Below are positions 13,130 through 25,015 of a stretch of DNA of 64,000 bases, one piece after another. The notes beneath the pieces are model-generated. The model was not told the origin of the DNA and made no database searches. It saw only the letters and a program-made list of their open reading frames with translations. Made by a program: the position numbers and the translations under genes. The stretch is from NCBI GenBank assembly GCA_934045905.1, contig OW203767.1, positions 13,581,073 to 13,645,072 on the forward strand. Direction: 5' to 3'. How positions within the stretch are numbered: the first letter of the stretch is position 1; each line of letters starts with the position of its first letter. Source of the stretch: Leuctra nigra (taxonomy: Eukaryota; Arthropoda; Insecta; Plecoptera; Leuctridae).

Positions 13130-15149
13130 TTTATCTTTTAATAAACTTTATTTTCTGAAATGAAATTCCAACTCATGTTAAAAAAGAATATTTTATATTT
13201 ATAACTCTCCAAATTTGTGTGACTCAAAAGAATTCAAGACAATTATTTATTTAATAAAGTTAAAACAGTTTCACATATGAGTTTGCACTGCGTCTTAGCT
13301 GCATTTTATTTTCTGCGGATTTAAAAAAAAAATAATGTACAACTAGACATCTTCCAGACTATGAAATAAAATCATCCCAACCCCTTCCTAGTTTAGTTCC
13401 TCGAATAGTACCCTTAACATTGGCAATGAAAGCAGCTCATTATAGCTGGAGGCGTCTCCTTGTGCGTCATTAGTCGCATGCAACAGGGCGTCGCGACGCC
13501 GTCACGCTCGTCCCGACGCCAGGAAATCAGACAACGCTGTCAAAGTCCTGAAAACATGTTTCGCGTGTGTTCAATGTTATCACATGTTTCATATGATTTC
13601 CGTGTCAGTGCGCCACGCACAATATCGACGCCTTTGGGAGCGTCGAAACGCAATAGACGTCGCAGTAAAAACATGAAAACATCATGTTTTGTCTTCATTT
13701 CCATGATTTCACATGAGTTTCCCACTAGGAAAACGATCAGTGAACGCGTTGAGAAGTAAGACTTCGAGATACGTGGAAGACTCTTTCAGATTTTCCATCA
13801 GTAAAGCGGAGTATGAATTATATAAATCAATTTGCCAGTGAAACCAAGAGAAGAACCTTGCTAGAAATCAATGCGCAGAAGAACAGTACAGTAATGCATG
13901 TTTTGTAAAAAAAACTAGGTATGATCTTTTATTTCATTTGACGTGCAATGCGAAAAGAAGGGACTATAACCATAGGACTAACTCTTCACTGTAACCAATT
14001 TGGACCCTGAAGGTCGTAAAAGTAGAAGACGGTAGCTAAAAAGAATACACAAACCCAAACAACCCAGTGATTCGTGTTATAATAAGATTTGATTATCTTA
14101 ATGATTTCCGTGTTACTACGTCGCACGCACAATATCGACGCCTGTGCGAGCGTCCCGACGGCGGCTTGATCGATACGGCGGCGTCGGCGTCGATGTACGA
14201 CGTCACATGGTTTGAACTTGAACGACATTGTAGTCGGGCTGAGGCGGAGATGAGTGATCGAATTTAGGACAAAGGTCTTCGTACGTGTTTCACTTTCTAT
14301 GTGATTGGTATTGACGTATTGAGTATTGACTGACTGACAACTCATAGACACTAATCATACTCACTTTGTTTCGTTTAAACTGGATCGAAGTTGTTTGAAC
14401 TAAATTGATTGGGTATTTTTAGACTGTCTATGGTCACTGGCCAGATTATAATTATACAATGACTTTCAAATAAAAATAATAATGTAATTTATGTTGCGTC
14501 AATTTAGGACATTTAGTGAAACTGAAATAAATAGAAGTAAACAGATTTTTCAGTCTTCACTTCACAGTTATCGGTACTAATTTACACGAGAGTAGCTGTC
14601 CATAAAAACCGAAAAAAGATTAAGCAATAAATAAATATTTTAATAAAACAAAATACATTTTAATAGCAGCAAAATTATCGTTTAGTGACGAATTGACCAA
14701 ACCGCTATATTATTATAGCATTTCACGAGAAATGCACTTGGTTATCGACCGACAAACCCTGCAAAACCTACAACCTGCAAGTTGCAGGTGGCAGGGGGTG
14801 AGGTTTGAGAGTGTCAAGGGGCACTTGACCCCCTTCTAGAATCCAGGATTTTATAAAGGCAATTTTTTAATAAGTTTTCTTCAGAAAATTAGCAATTTCA
14901 TGCCTTCAGCACAAGATAGTAATGGTCAGACACTAATTTTGTCCGATTTTCTAAATCATTTTACTAAAAAAGTATACATTGTAGAGGTCAGAATATTGAG
15001 TTTCATTTTATGTTAAAATTGAAAAAGCAATGGGGTTTTAGGCCCCTCCCCCGCAACACGCAATATTCTGGATTGAACTGTTTCTGTTTCCTTGACGTGT
15101 TGCATCTTGTTGAATGTGCAACTGCTAATGAATCAAGTGGGTTTGATCA
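13130..15149. other. No supported gene; two related CpG-rich patches
   Basis: Patches at 13480-13655 and 14103-14250 share GCACGCACAATATCGACGCC and GAGCGTC-type words. ORFs across them are short and unrecognised. Confidence 0.5.
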
Positions 15150-15245
15150 TGAAACACCGTTGAATCATCCACACGTGAAGAGTGGTTATCGCCGTCACGT
15201 ATGGGATTCGAACCAAGTATTGCACTTCTGATGTAACACTCAGGA
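15150..15245 (-). mobile_element. Possible SINE head (tRNA-like)
   Basis: The minus strand reads CCTGAGTGTTACATCAG then GGTTCGAATCCCATACGTGA, like the head of the SINE at 12833-13107. The body is not recognisable. Confidence 0.4.
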
Positions 15246-16206
15246 AACATAAAGATAACGACACATAATCTTGGCATCTCATTTGCAAGTTGAAATAAAA
15301 AAAAATGTCTTCTGGAATTCTTATTCTTATGGAGGAGGCCTGAATAATTTGTGTTGGGTTGAAGTCCCCAAGATGTAGTTTTTCTGCTCAAAACAAAACT
15401 ACGTACATTTATTTACATCTCACTCATTGGGGTATTGCGTCATGTTTTTTTTATATATCAAAATTATCTACAGTTTGATTCTAGTGACAGCAGAATCTTA
15501 TTCAATACAAATTTCACTATAAAAGCTTGCGCAACTCAAACAAAAAAAAAACTTTGTAGAAGATTTTGACATCTGAATCAAAATTGTAGCAAATAAATAT
15601 CCCAATGAACATGTAAATTATATCGTCAATCATACAAATTTAAAAACTATTATACCTACCTACGTAGAATAAATTTTCATAAAATTCGAACAATATGAAA
15701 GTTTGAACAAAGATTGTCTAGGTACACAGATTTTCTTCAGAATGATACGTAGTACAATATTATAAATTATACAGTTATTTACTATTTCTCCGTATTCATT
15801 TCTCTTTTCCTTCCTATGACAAGAGCACACCTGCTGTCACCTGCCCCCCAGTGGCGTGCCGAGCCTATCTTGAGGACCAGTGCTTATTCATTGATGGGTA
15901 TACCCACCCACCCCCAATGGTCAAGAACATAAAATTGGCAGCGATCGCAATGGGGTCTGGGGAGAGGACCCCCCAGTAGGTACATTCAGGTCCGGGGTGC
16001 GAGCATAGCCTCGGAAAAAAATCAATTTCAATACCAGCTTTGAAGGTTTTTGGTGCATTTTAGACTTGAAAATAATGTATCATTGTTAATGTTTGATGAA
16101 GCACCTCTTAAAACTACAGAGAAACAAATAAAGTGAAGTGAATTATTTTAGTTTTAGCTCTGGGAAGTAATTAATTTAATTATTAAACGGTTTGCACCCA
16201 CACAAA

Positions 16207-16713
16207 TGCCGCGCATCGATTTTTTCTCTTTTGATTATAGACGGGTTTACAATAAGTTTACAGGCAGGTACGATATTTTTGAAGGAAAACAGAACAGTCA
16301 GTATAATTTATATTCGAAATAAAATCAAACTAAAAATGCCGCTCAGCGAAATTTTGGGATTTTGACTACATTAGAACGAGTTTTAAATGATTTTACAGGT
16401 ACGACGATTTTGAAAGAAAACAGAAAATTCTTTAATGTATAAAAATCACACATAAAAAATCCGCGCAGGTAAGTAATAAAATTATAAATAAAATAGCCGC
16501 GCAGTGAAACTTTTTGGTTTTGGCTACATTAAAACGGGTTTTAAATAATTTTACAAGGTATACTGTATTTTTGATAGAAAACAAAAAAGTCATTAAAACA
16601 AAAAATGCGGCGCAGCTATTTTTTGGTTTTCAACTGTACATTAGCACACGTTTAAAATGGTTTTTCAGGTAGGTACAATAATTGTGAATGATTATTTTTT
16701 GTATTAGGCTACC
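16207..16713. repeat. Internal tandem repeats (about 110-130 bp) of the hAT element
   Basis: Four degenerate units start TGCCGCGCA / TGCGGCGCA and contain ACATTAAAACGGGTTTTAAA and GATTTTACAGGTACGA-like segments. The array resumes after the nested MITE (from 17111, ACGGGTTTAAAATGATTTT). Confidence 0.75.
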
Positions 16714-17102
16714 CAAGGGCGTATCCAGGATGAAATTTCGGGAGGGTGGGGGGGCCGACATTACTAATATTTTGAAAAATGACAGTGTAAAAGAGGGGGT
16801 TCGGGGGCGCAGCCCCCGAGAAAATTTTGGATCAAGGTCATTCATTTAGGTGCAATTTTGAATCGCAATGTATAGCTATTTTGGGAAATTATAAATTACA
16901 AAATATCAAAAAATTAGACTAAGAGGTTAAAGAAATGTGTGTGAATTTAAACTCAATTCTAAACAATTTGGAACGTTTTTGACATGATCTATCTTTAAGT
17001 TTTTTTCCACATATTATTTTAAATGTGCTTATTTTCTTAGATGAAATCCTGATTTCGGGGGGGGGGCATGGCCCCCTCGGCCCACCCCTGAATACGCCCT
17101 TG
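16714..17102. mobile_element. hAT MITE nested inside the larger hAT element
   Basis: Terminal inverted repeats CAAGGGCGTATCCAGG / CCTGAATACGCCCTTG are flanked by an exact 8-bp TSD AGGCTACC (16706-16713, 17103-17110). The element is 389 bp with G/C-rich inverted motifs inside and no coding sequence. It inserted after the outer element. Confidence 0.9.
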
Positions 17103-17787
17103 AGGCTACCCAAGGACGGGTTTAAAATGATTTTGGTGCAATTAATTCATTGGATTCAATGGATTCATGTTCGTTAATTTACATCCATCATAAATTATAC
17201 ACAGACAAACTGTATCTCAGCGATATTTAAATTTTCTATGCTTCTTTTCTGATAATAAATACTATTTTCGATCCAGCATGCAGGAGCATGAAAGAAAATA
17301 CCTACAGAAGATGATTCTCTAACCGTTATGCTGTTTTTATGATTCATCAAATCCTTTCAATAAGTACTGTAAATGGGTCAATTCAATATTATTTCATAAA
17401 TATTTTATCATCCATCCACCCACCGAACCATCAACCTGCAGTTTTTGCAACCATCCACTCACCTAGACCTACTCAACCCCTAAAATGTATCAATTGCATT
17501 AGCACTAATCATGTTTACATGCATACATTTATTGATAAAAAATCTTTTGTTCCCTTTCCATTATTGATATTTACAATGTTACTGTTTGCTGTGCAGCAAT
17601 ACGACGTATACACCCTCATCACCATGTTTGTGGGAATACATTAAGTTGTATTAGTGGAGAATGTATCACTGTTACATTATAAAATGTGTCGCAAGGTGGG
17701 TAGGTCCCCTGGCGGGGACCACCCACCCCCAAAAAATGACTGTGCTCGAGCACCAAATTTAGATAGGTCGGCACGCCACTGCTGCCC

Positions 17788-17831
17788 CCTATGACTCCCC
17801 TATGACTCCCCTATGACTCCCCTATGACTCC
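17788..17831. repeat. 11-bp tandem repeat, four copies
   Basis: CCTATGACTCC is repeated four times, starting in the right TSD of the 15849-17781 hAT element. Confidence 0.9.
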
Positions 17832-18246
17832 ATCGCCTCCAGCCTCTTGCATAGCGACCTAAGTCACTAAGTATTACGCCAGGTTTCATCATGACACGCT
17901 ATCAAGGTCATCAGATGCTGGAGCCAGCGATACAGACCGGCGACTATAAATAGTGAACTTGAATCACTCTTATCAAGGTCACGAGACGACCTTTGGAGGT
18001 CAACTAATGAGCCGTGGGATGATTGATGTGTGACGTAACACAAGTCACGTGGTATGCTCGGGGGATGGGATAATGCGTTTATAATTACATCCATGGGCTT
18101 GGAATAATATTTGTTATGTAATCCTGATAGTTTTGTTATGTTCTTGTTTGACATCTCATTCTTTAGGGCATGTCAAAAGATAGGATGGTAATTATACTTA
18201 TGTAGTCAAGAGTGTTTTCAAGTCTTGTGAGTTATGAGGGACTGAG

Positions 18247-18697
18247 CAGGGATGCAGTGGGGCCAGGGCGGGTCAGGGCAGGCCAGGGCAGGCCAGGGCA
18301 GGCCAGGGCAGGCCAGGGCAGGCCAGGGCAGGCCAGGGCAGGCCAGGGCAGGCCAGGGCAGGCCAGGGCGGGTCAGGGCGGCGCCCTGGCTTCTTTTTAG
18401 GAAGCGGGCAGAGTGCCCTCTGCCATCTTTTTCAAAATCCATTAAATTCATCCACGGTTTATACGATTTTATTCTTAAAAAATGCAAATAAGCACTTTAT
18501 CTTTTGTTAAAATAGAGAATTTTAAAATCTATTTTAAAACTCGGTCCCAAATGCGTAAAATTATCACTAAAATAGTTAATGTTTCAAAAAATTCAAAAGT
18601 TGGGGATCTTGCCCTCCCAAACACCCTTGTGGGTCGTAAACACTACGGATTCTGTTATTTTTTGGCGCCCTGGCACTCTACTAGGACTGCACCCCTG
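18247..18697. mobile_element. hAT-type non-autonomous element with expanded minisatellite
   Basis: Its ends are inverted (CAGGGATGCAGT left; CAGGGGTGCAGT by reverse complement right), with GCCAGGGCG further in on both sides. The flanking octamers GGACTGAG (18239-18246) and TGACTGAG (18698-18705) match at 7 of 8. No coding sequence. Confidence 0.7.
18261..18380. repeat. 10-bp GC-rich minisatellite, 12 units
   Basis: GGCCAGGGCA is repeated. The outermost pairs are variant GGCCAGGGCG-GGTCAGGGCR units and eight perfect units lie between, a symmetrical pattern expected from internal expansion. It sits inside a hAT-type element (18247-18697). The long ORFs across it are artefacts of the 10-mer. 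Confidence 0.95.
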
Positions 18698-18705
18698 TGA
18701 CTGAG

Positions 18706-19821
18706 TAGGGTAGTTTCATCACACTGTTGCTAGGTAACAGCTATCTTGCTTATCTCACTAAAGGGCAGACAGAATTTCGTAAGTTTGGTTGGTTGAAATA
18801 ATTACTTATTAAAGTTATTATATATGTAAAAAATCCGCCCTTCAATATGATTCTGGTCAGCTGACGTCAGATAAAACTTCCAAACTCACCAGTCATCTTA
18901 GTACATTAGAAGTTATCTGTTTCCCTTTCCAATATTTAATTTTACACAATTTTCTTCTATACTCACTGAAGGGGCTACAAGGATCATGGGGACATGGACA
19001 CATTAATAAAATTATTTTAAATTTCACATTGATACAGGAACTTTGGTTTCACACTGCCATGTTATTTAAAATATTTTCTGTGAAAATACGTTTTATCTCG
19101 ACCAATCACGAGAGAGCAGAAATAAACGCTTTTCCTGGCTCAAAATAATAATTATCCAGGCTAATATATATGCCACTTGTCAATTAACTCCTTATTATAA
19201 AACCCCTTCTAGGAGAATTGGTTTTTAGCTCCTTCCACAAACATGTTGACTATTTGCACGACGTAAACGCGCCCTGAGACCTAATCGACGACATTTAGCT
19301 AATTATAGTGCCATGCCCCTAATTACCTACACAAACTCTATTTTTCAACTACTGTCATTCTAGTCTTAAATTGATTGAAAACGTCAACAGTCAACTTCGC
19401 AATTAGAACCGACCTTCAAACATCAAAGAACAGAAAATATGTCAACTATAAGTCAAAATATAGTTAAAATGTTTTACTTTGCGTGCATGGCAGGTTAACG
19501 GTTTGTTAAATCCCGATTAGATCTGTATTAAAGATATGTAATATTTGGTTTGGTCTACGTGCGCCGAGTATTATCTTCTAAGTTTAAATATTTATTCGGA
19601 GCAAAGTGTGAATTAAGCGTGTAAGACGCATTACCTCATTGGCATGTAGAGAGGCTGGAGGCTATAAGAAGAGATGTTGGGGTCATGCTATGTCTAGAAC
19701 GCAATTCAGAAACTAATGTGAAGGCAGTGCAATTACTCACTCACCTATACGATGTTTGATGCTGGAATGTGTAAGATAATTAAGTGTCAGTCTTTCAATA
19801 CTCTGCTAACTTTTATACGGT
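18706..19821. other. No gene seen
   Basis: An X-box-like GTTGCTAGGTAAC lies at 18726-18738 just outside a hAT element; otherwise AT-rich DNA. Confidence 0.5.
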
Positions 19822-19940
19822 TTATTATGACTGTTGTCATGACAACAACCAATTCATAGAATGACTGTGTTAACTTAATTACTGGTTTTAGCCAACGGGA
19901 GTATTGAAAAACTGGACCAAAATGAATTTACACGGTTCAC
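19822..19940 (+). repeat. Dispersed repeat pair, copy 2
   Basis: Colinear with 11711-11820; it ends in TTTACACGGTTCA, the terminus shared with local foldback MITEs. Confidence 0.55.
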
Positions 19941-20370
19941 ACTATCAACTTTACTCTCTGCTTTTTCGATCTTCGATCATGACCGAATAGCAGTGGCTCT
20001 CTGCTTTCAAATTGACACTGACAGGGTATACAGTGTAATCCAGGGCGAAACTGTATTAATTAAGGTTAGTCTTAAATTCACGTGATGGCGCAAAAACAAA
20101 ACATGAATTTCCTGAACTCTCATCCTGATCGAAAAGTTCAGACGCAGATTCAGATTGAAAAATATAAAAAAACTATTCTATAGCAGCTTGTGAAAATGAA
20201 ATATTCCATTATTCAAAGATGTTCACAAATAATTAATAAAGGGGAGATAGAATGAAATGCTTTACTCTATAGTGAATAATTTCGAAGCGCTTAAAATTAA
20301 ACATTCCGTTTATTTATTACAAGGAACATCCTTCCTTCATAAATTAAAAATATTTAATAATATAAAGCCT

Positions 20371-20576
20371 GATTTACACGGTACAATTTCTTGGACAACT
20401 TCTGTGTCACATTCGCACTTTTCATACAATTTTGTATTTACACGATGCAACTTCTTGTCACAGAACTATTGAGCTCAACTTTTATATATCATTTAGAACA
20501 TGTTCTAATTTCTACCAAGAAATGTGACACAGAAGTGTGGCACAGAAGTTGAACAAGAAGTTACTCCGTGTAAATT
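20371..20576. mobile_element. Foldback MITE, about 206 bp
   Basis: GATTTACACGGTACAATTTC and ACAACTTCTGTGTCAC at the left pair with CACAGAAGTTGAACAAGAAG and CTCCGTGTAAAT at the right. It shares the TTTACACGG terminus with the element at 11803-12111. Confidence 0.65.
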
Positions 20577-21982
20577 TTAAGGAATGAAAATAAAAATTTC
20601 CGATAAATCGTGTTACTTATAATTAAACGTTTAAATTTTGTATGAGCTGTGATTGTACTTTAGATTGTAATAACGACTTCATTATTATTTTCATATGACG
20701 TCAAACTGCGCTCTGTCAGGTATTGGACTAGTTTTTTACCTTCCTCTTTTACACCAGACCCCACCTGCCTTTGTTCTGAAATTGCATACTTCCTTGAATA
20801 CCATTTCCAACCAAGGTTCCTTCTATTTATATTACACGGTGCAAGGTTGTATGGCAAATCAATTTGTTTTCAAGTTCCTTAATTAATTCTCCGCAAATAT
20901 GAAATCAGTTGCGGTAGGTTATAAAAATGAGTCAACATGGAAGTGTGCCATAATGACCCACGACCTTCTCAAAAAACAAAATGTTGGTAAATAACGGAAT
21001 GGTAAATAAAGCCGGTTCCTCTCTTGTTGACTGTTTACTACGCTCCACATTGGATGTTGTAATCAGATGTGTATTATGTGATTGATGATGGCGGGAAAGA
21101 TCTTCTCCCATTGATGTAAACAAGTCGAATAATAGAAGGAAACTTTGGAACGAATTTGTACTACGGAGGCGTTACCCACACGGTAAACAAGGCGCCAGCG
21201 TAATTGCCAATTACAACTATACTTTTATTGCTTCATTTAGGATGTCTCGGGCTTAGACGAAGACCTCATTGCAAGTGCTTCGTGCAAATACCCAAGTAAT
21301 CTATCATCATACATACAATTAATCTGCACCAACTTTTTATATGACGTTTTTTGCTAGGACGAAAGTACGACGTAGATTTCGACCTCGCCAGTGGCTGATA
21401 GAAGTGCAAATATGACATGACAGGAGGTGGGGGAATCAATTGGTCCGCAAACAAGGCGCCAGAAGTTTTATAACGCCCACACGCCCCACGGCATAGATGT
21501 AGAGGATTGTAAGTGTACTGGAATTATCCAGTTTTACCTGCTGCAAGGTTAATTAATCTACCTACTTGATGAGGTAGCTTGGTCCAGAGGTTTCTGGTTT
21601 GAGCGCAGTGAATGATGACATTCTGGTTTGTGATTGTAGTGACTTTGAAAGACAATTTCTTCAAACTACGATCAACCATTTCTTCATTATCGAATAAAAT
21701 ACAGTATCGTATTCTTCTACCATGAGTTGGATGCAAAACCAAACCATCTCCGTTTTGCATAAATAGTTTAGAGAAAATCAGTAAAAAACATTCGTATTTG
21801 CTAAACAAATAGCCGGCACAATCAGTTTTCAGACATATTCTTCTTTTACTTTATATTGTATGTTGAATATGGAGCAATAAAAACAAGATGTAATTATCTA
21901 ACTCAATTTTTAATTTTTTTGAAGATGGCCACTCTTCTAGATATATTTATACAAGTAGCATTGTAACTATATTATGTTACAT
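20577..21982. other. No supported gene
   Basis: The word AAACAAGGCGCCAG occurs at about 21184 and 21449. A doubtful LINE remnant is listed separately. Confidence 0.5.
21524..21808 (-). pseudogene. Possible LINE ORF2 C-terminal remnant
   Basis: A 94-codon minus-strand ORF contains TRNLWTKLPHQVG, resembling the LW-N-LP block near the C terminus of LINE ORF2 proteins. The rest is not recognised. Confidence 0.3.
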
Positions 21983-22216
21983 CAGCAATGCACCCAGGAA
22001 TACTTTTCTGTTTGTAATTTTAAAATCATATTTGATAATAGCGGTTTCAGAATTGTTTTAATCTAACATTTCAATAGGCATGTATTTTTTTTTCTGGATT
22101 TCACACTTTTTAGGAAATAAACAAAATATCACAGAAAATCTGTATATTTAGTGCGTTGTTGTGATTTTGTAAGGGTTGGGGGTTGGGGGAGAGGGGGGAA
22201 GCTGTATACGCCACTG
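21983..22216. mobile_element. Possible degraded hAT MITE, 234 bp
   Basis: The right end TACGCCACTG fits the local hAT terminus. The left end CAGCAATGCACCCAGG is weakly similar. Flanking octamers TGTTACAT and TATTACAT agree at 7 of 8. Confidence 0.45.
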
Positions 22217-22224
22217 TATTACAT

Positions 22225-23303
22225 CATTGGTTGCATTATATGACTGAAAAGTCAAATGACCAAGAATCTGAATAAAGACGCACGTTTTAACACGTCGTAA
22301 ATTCGACGTAGATAATTATAACCGTCCTAAGTACGTTTTCAGTCCATTTACCTCATCTGCTGTATTGCCATCTTGTGCAAACACATTCTAATTACACCAT
22401 GAGCACGTGACGACGTGTCGCCTGACGTCAGAGAGAGCGTCCCGACGCCTAGAATTAGCATGAGTTCTCCGGGCAGAGATGCGATGGAAATAGACAAGAT
22501 GTTCGTCGCAGCTAGCGCCGTGCATGGAGGCGTAGGGCGCCGCGGCGCTGCCGGTGGGCGTCGGAACTTGCAGTTTCTCTTGAGACTGGTTTTAGATTTG
22601 GCAGGGGTTTGGCGGGAGTAGGATAATTGGGTGGGAGATTCTTGATCGCTTCCCGACTAGGGCATTCTCATCGATTCAGTAAATAAATATTGGTTCGAAA
22701 ATAACAAAATATTTTGCAATCAAAATTCATTGTGTAGAAAACTTAGATTGATTTTTTTATGAGATCTGCAAACGTTGAATACTAATAAGAAGTAGTGAAT
22801 TAGAGCCCTGATTCGTCCAGATATTTTCACATCTTGATCGATTTATATCTTTCTAACGAAAATTCGCGTACCTACCAAATTTTCAATCTAGCAGATTTAT
22901 CAAGTAAACATTAGATAATTTCTAAAATAAACTTGTATTTATATTTGCAAAATATAATGATTTCATGTTATGTCCTCTGTTATCAAAGTAGAAAAAATTA
23001 ACTTCACAAAATGTTTAAACAAATTCAACTCACAAAAGTAATGTTCGATTCCCCACGTGTTATGAAACCGTTGTGTATGTAAAGGTTCCAAAGACGAGTA
23101 AACGCAAACGAACTGCGCATTACCTACCTGGTTCTGATAAAGAATGTCAAGCCAAGCGTGATGTATTACTGCAATTATAAGCGCAATCACGCTTTGTACT
23201 TATTGGCGAGTTTCTCCAGTACCTGCATTCACCTCTTCTGCATAGTCGGTTCGTTGTGTCGTTGGCTCGTGAGGAATTGGCATTGGAAACGTATTGATGA
23301 GTA
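22225..23303. other. No supported gene; CpG-rich patch at 22395-22620
   Basis: The 68-codon ORF at 22415-22621 follows base composition of the patch; no family recognised. Confidence 0.5.
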
Positions 23304-23311
23304 ACCGCTAG

Positions 23312-23714
23312 CAGGCGCGTAGGAAGGGGGGGGGGGGGGTTGGGGGGACTACCCCCCCCCCCACTCGAGCAGGCTGACCCCCCATTCACCACACAAAATT
23401 AAATGTTCAAGATCACTTCAAAATTGTTTAAATTCTAAAAAAACGCCATGCGGGGCAAAAATAGGAAGTTTTTTGTTGTTATTTTAGCAGTTCCAGAATC
23501 GATTTTAAAATGTTTATATTCGAAAAAATGCCCTGCGGGGCAACAATTGGAGTATTTTTTGCTTCAGTTTGTGAATTTTAAAGCCCCAGGATCACTTTTA
23601 ACTGGTTTAAATTCTAAAAACGCCATGCGGGGTTAAAACTGGTAGGCTTCACCCCCAGACCCCCCTTCCAGGTGTCGCATTCCCCTCAATTGTGAAGTAG
23701 TTCCTACGCGTCTG
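23312..23714. mobile_element. hAT MITE with three internal subrepeats
   Basis: Ends CAGGCGCGTAGGAA / TTCCTACGCGTCTG are flanked by an exact 8-bp TSD ACCGCTAG (23304-23311, 23715-23722). The interior has G and C homopolymers and three units with GCCATGCGGGG or GCCCTGCGGGG preceded by TTCTAAAAA-like sequence (23436-23640). Confidence 0.9.
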
Positions 23715-24379
23715 ACCGCTAGGGTTTGTTTACAGTGTTGTGTGTCTTACAACAAATGTCATAACCTTCATACAAATGCGAGTCATTGTTTTATTGTCCT
23801 CCAAACTGCAATACATCTTATTTTCCTCTGGCCAATCGTTGACTGAACCGACTTTACATGCAACCAAAGTCGATAAATCGAAGACTTGACTTCGTTACAC
23901 AAGAATATTTACTACCTATTAAGAATGTAACTCTTGTCAAAAATAAATCACAGATTTTTACAAACCATGTTCACTGTAAACACTTCAAGATAGCAAAGTC
24001 CTGTTGGCTGGTGACAAGATTTTTACTTTCTCTTTTTGCCGAGGTACATTTTGTTCTTCACTCATTTATATAATTTCTAAAGGTATACGACAAACAGTGA
24101 CATTACACTATTGTTATTAAAAAATATACGCACATGACTTACAATCATGATAGGAACGAAGGAAAGGATTTATAATCGTCAAATGTAAATTTTTATCCAA
24201 TAGATATCCAAAGTGACTTATGAGTGACATATAATGATTTAATCTGAGTAGATTACAGTAATCTTGTTTTATTTCACACTTGATCTAGAATTGTTAATCC
24301 ATAATCCTTGAGAAATAAATCGAACTTCAAATTAAAGCTAGGATTGTAACTCCCAAGGTAATTATTAAATAGTTTCAGG

Positions 24380-25015
24380 TAGTGCCATAACTAGGGATTT
24401 CGGCGCCCGGTGCAAATCTAAATTTTTGCCCCCCCCCCCCCCCCCCCCCAACCACATCTCCCCAGAAAACGCTATAGCCAACCAGTGATGATTTCAGACT
24501 AGGGCAAACTAAAACTTTGGTTATGCACAAAACAAATAATTATGCAAAACAGTGGTCAAACATTTCCTCGGCCCTTGACAATGACAGCAATGAGGGGCCT
24601 TGGGGGGGGGGGGGGGGGGGGGGAGGACCTCCTAACCATCTGCGGATCCAGGGCCCTGAAACGGAAAATTTAGTTTTTTTTGATAGGATTTTAATGGTTT
24701 TTAATAATTTCTGACGTTCAATTTCACTGAAATTTTGTTCAGCAGAATAATTTTTATTTCAAAACTTTATTTCAAAATTCTTTAAAGGGCGCATTAATTT
24801 GTGAAGAGGGGGTGGGGGGTTTAGACCTCGGGTTATACTGAAATCATCACCGACATCAACCATGCCCCGCAGGGCGGTTTTTGTTTTTTTAATACGCATA
24901 AATTAATTTAGGGATGCAAACAAGTCATTACATAAAAATTTGGCTTCCTGGCGCCCCCTTTTCGGCGGCGCCCTGTGCTGCCGCACCGCCCGCACCGCCC
25001 CTTGTTACGGCCCTG
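24380..25015. mobile_element. hAT-type non-autonomous element, 636 bp
   Basis: The left end TAGTGCCATAACTAGGG pairs with the right end CCCTTGTTACGGCCCTG; GGCGCCC follows inside on both sides. Flanking GTTTCAGG and GTTCAGG agree as a TSD with one T difference. It contains a 21-base C run (24429-24449) and a 22-base G run (24602-24623). Confidence 0.75.

Larger units (their letters stand above)
15849..17781. mobile_element. 1.9-kb hAT-type element with internal tandem repeats and a nested MITE
   Basis: Terminal inverted repeats of about 21 bp start CAGTGGCGTGCCGA on both ends. An exact 8-bp TSD CTGCCCCC flanks it (15841-15848, 17782-17789). No transposase ORF remains. The interior has roughly 110-130-bp tandem repeats and a nested hAT MITE at 16714-17102. 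Confidence 0.9.

Noticed and set aside
13460..13759. 99-codon ORF in a CpG-rich patch
   Set aside because: Not recognised, no splice or promoter context, and similar DNA recurs at 14.1 kb, so it is probably repeat-derived.
18212..18491. Gly/Gln/Pro-Ala repeat ORFs on both strands
   Set aside because: They are produced by the 10-bp minisatellite, which is open in most frames.
24517..24714. 65-codon ORF with poly-Gly
   Set aside because: It is a translation of a 22-base G run inside a hAT element.
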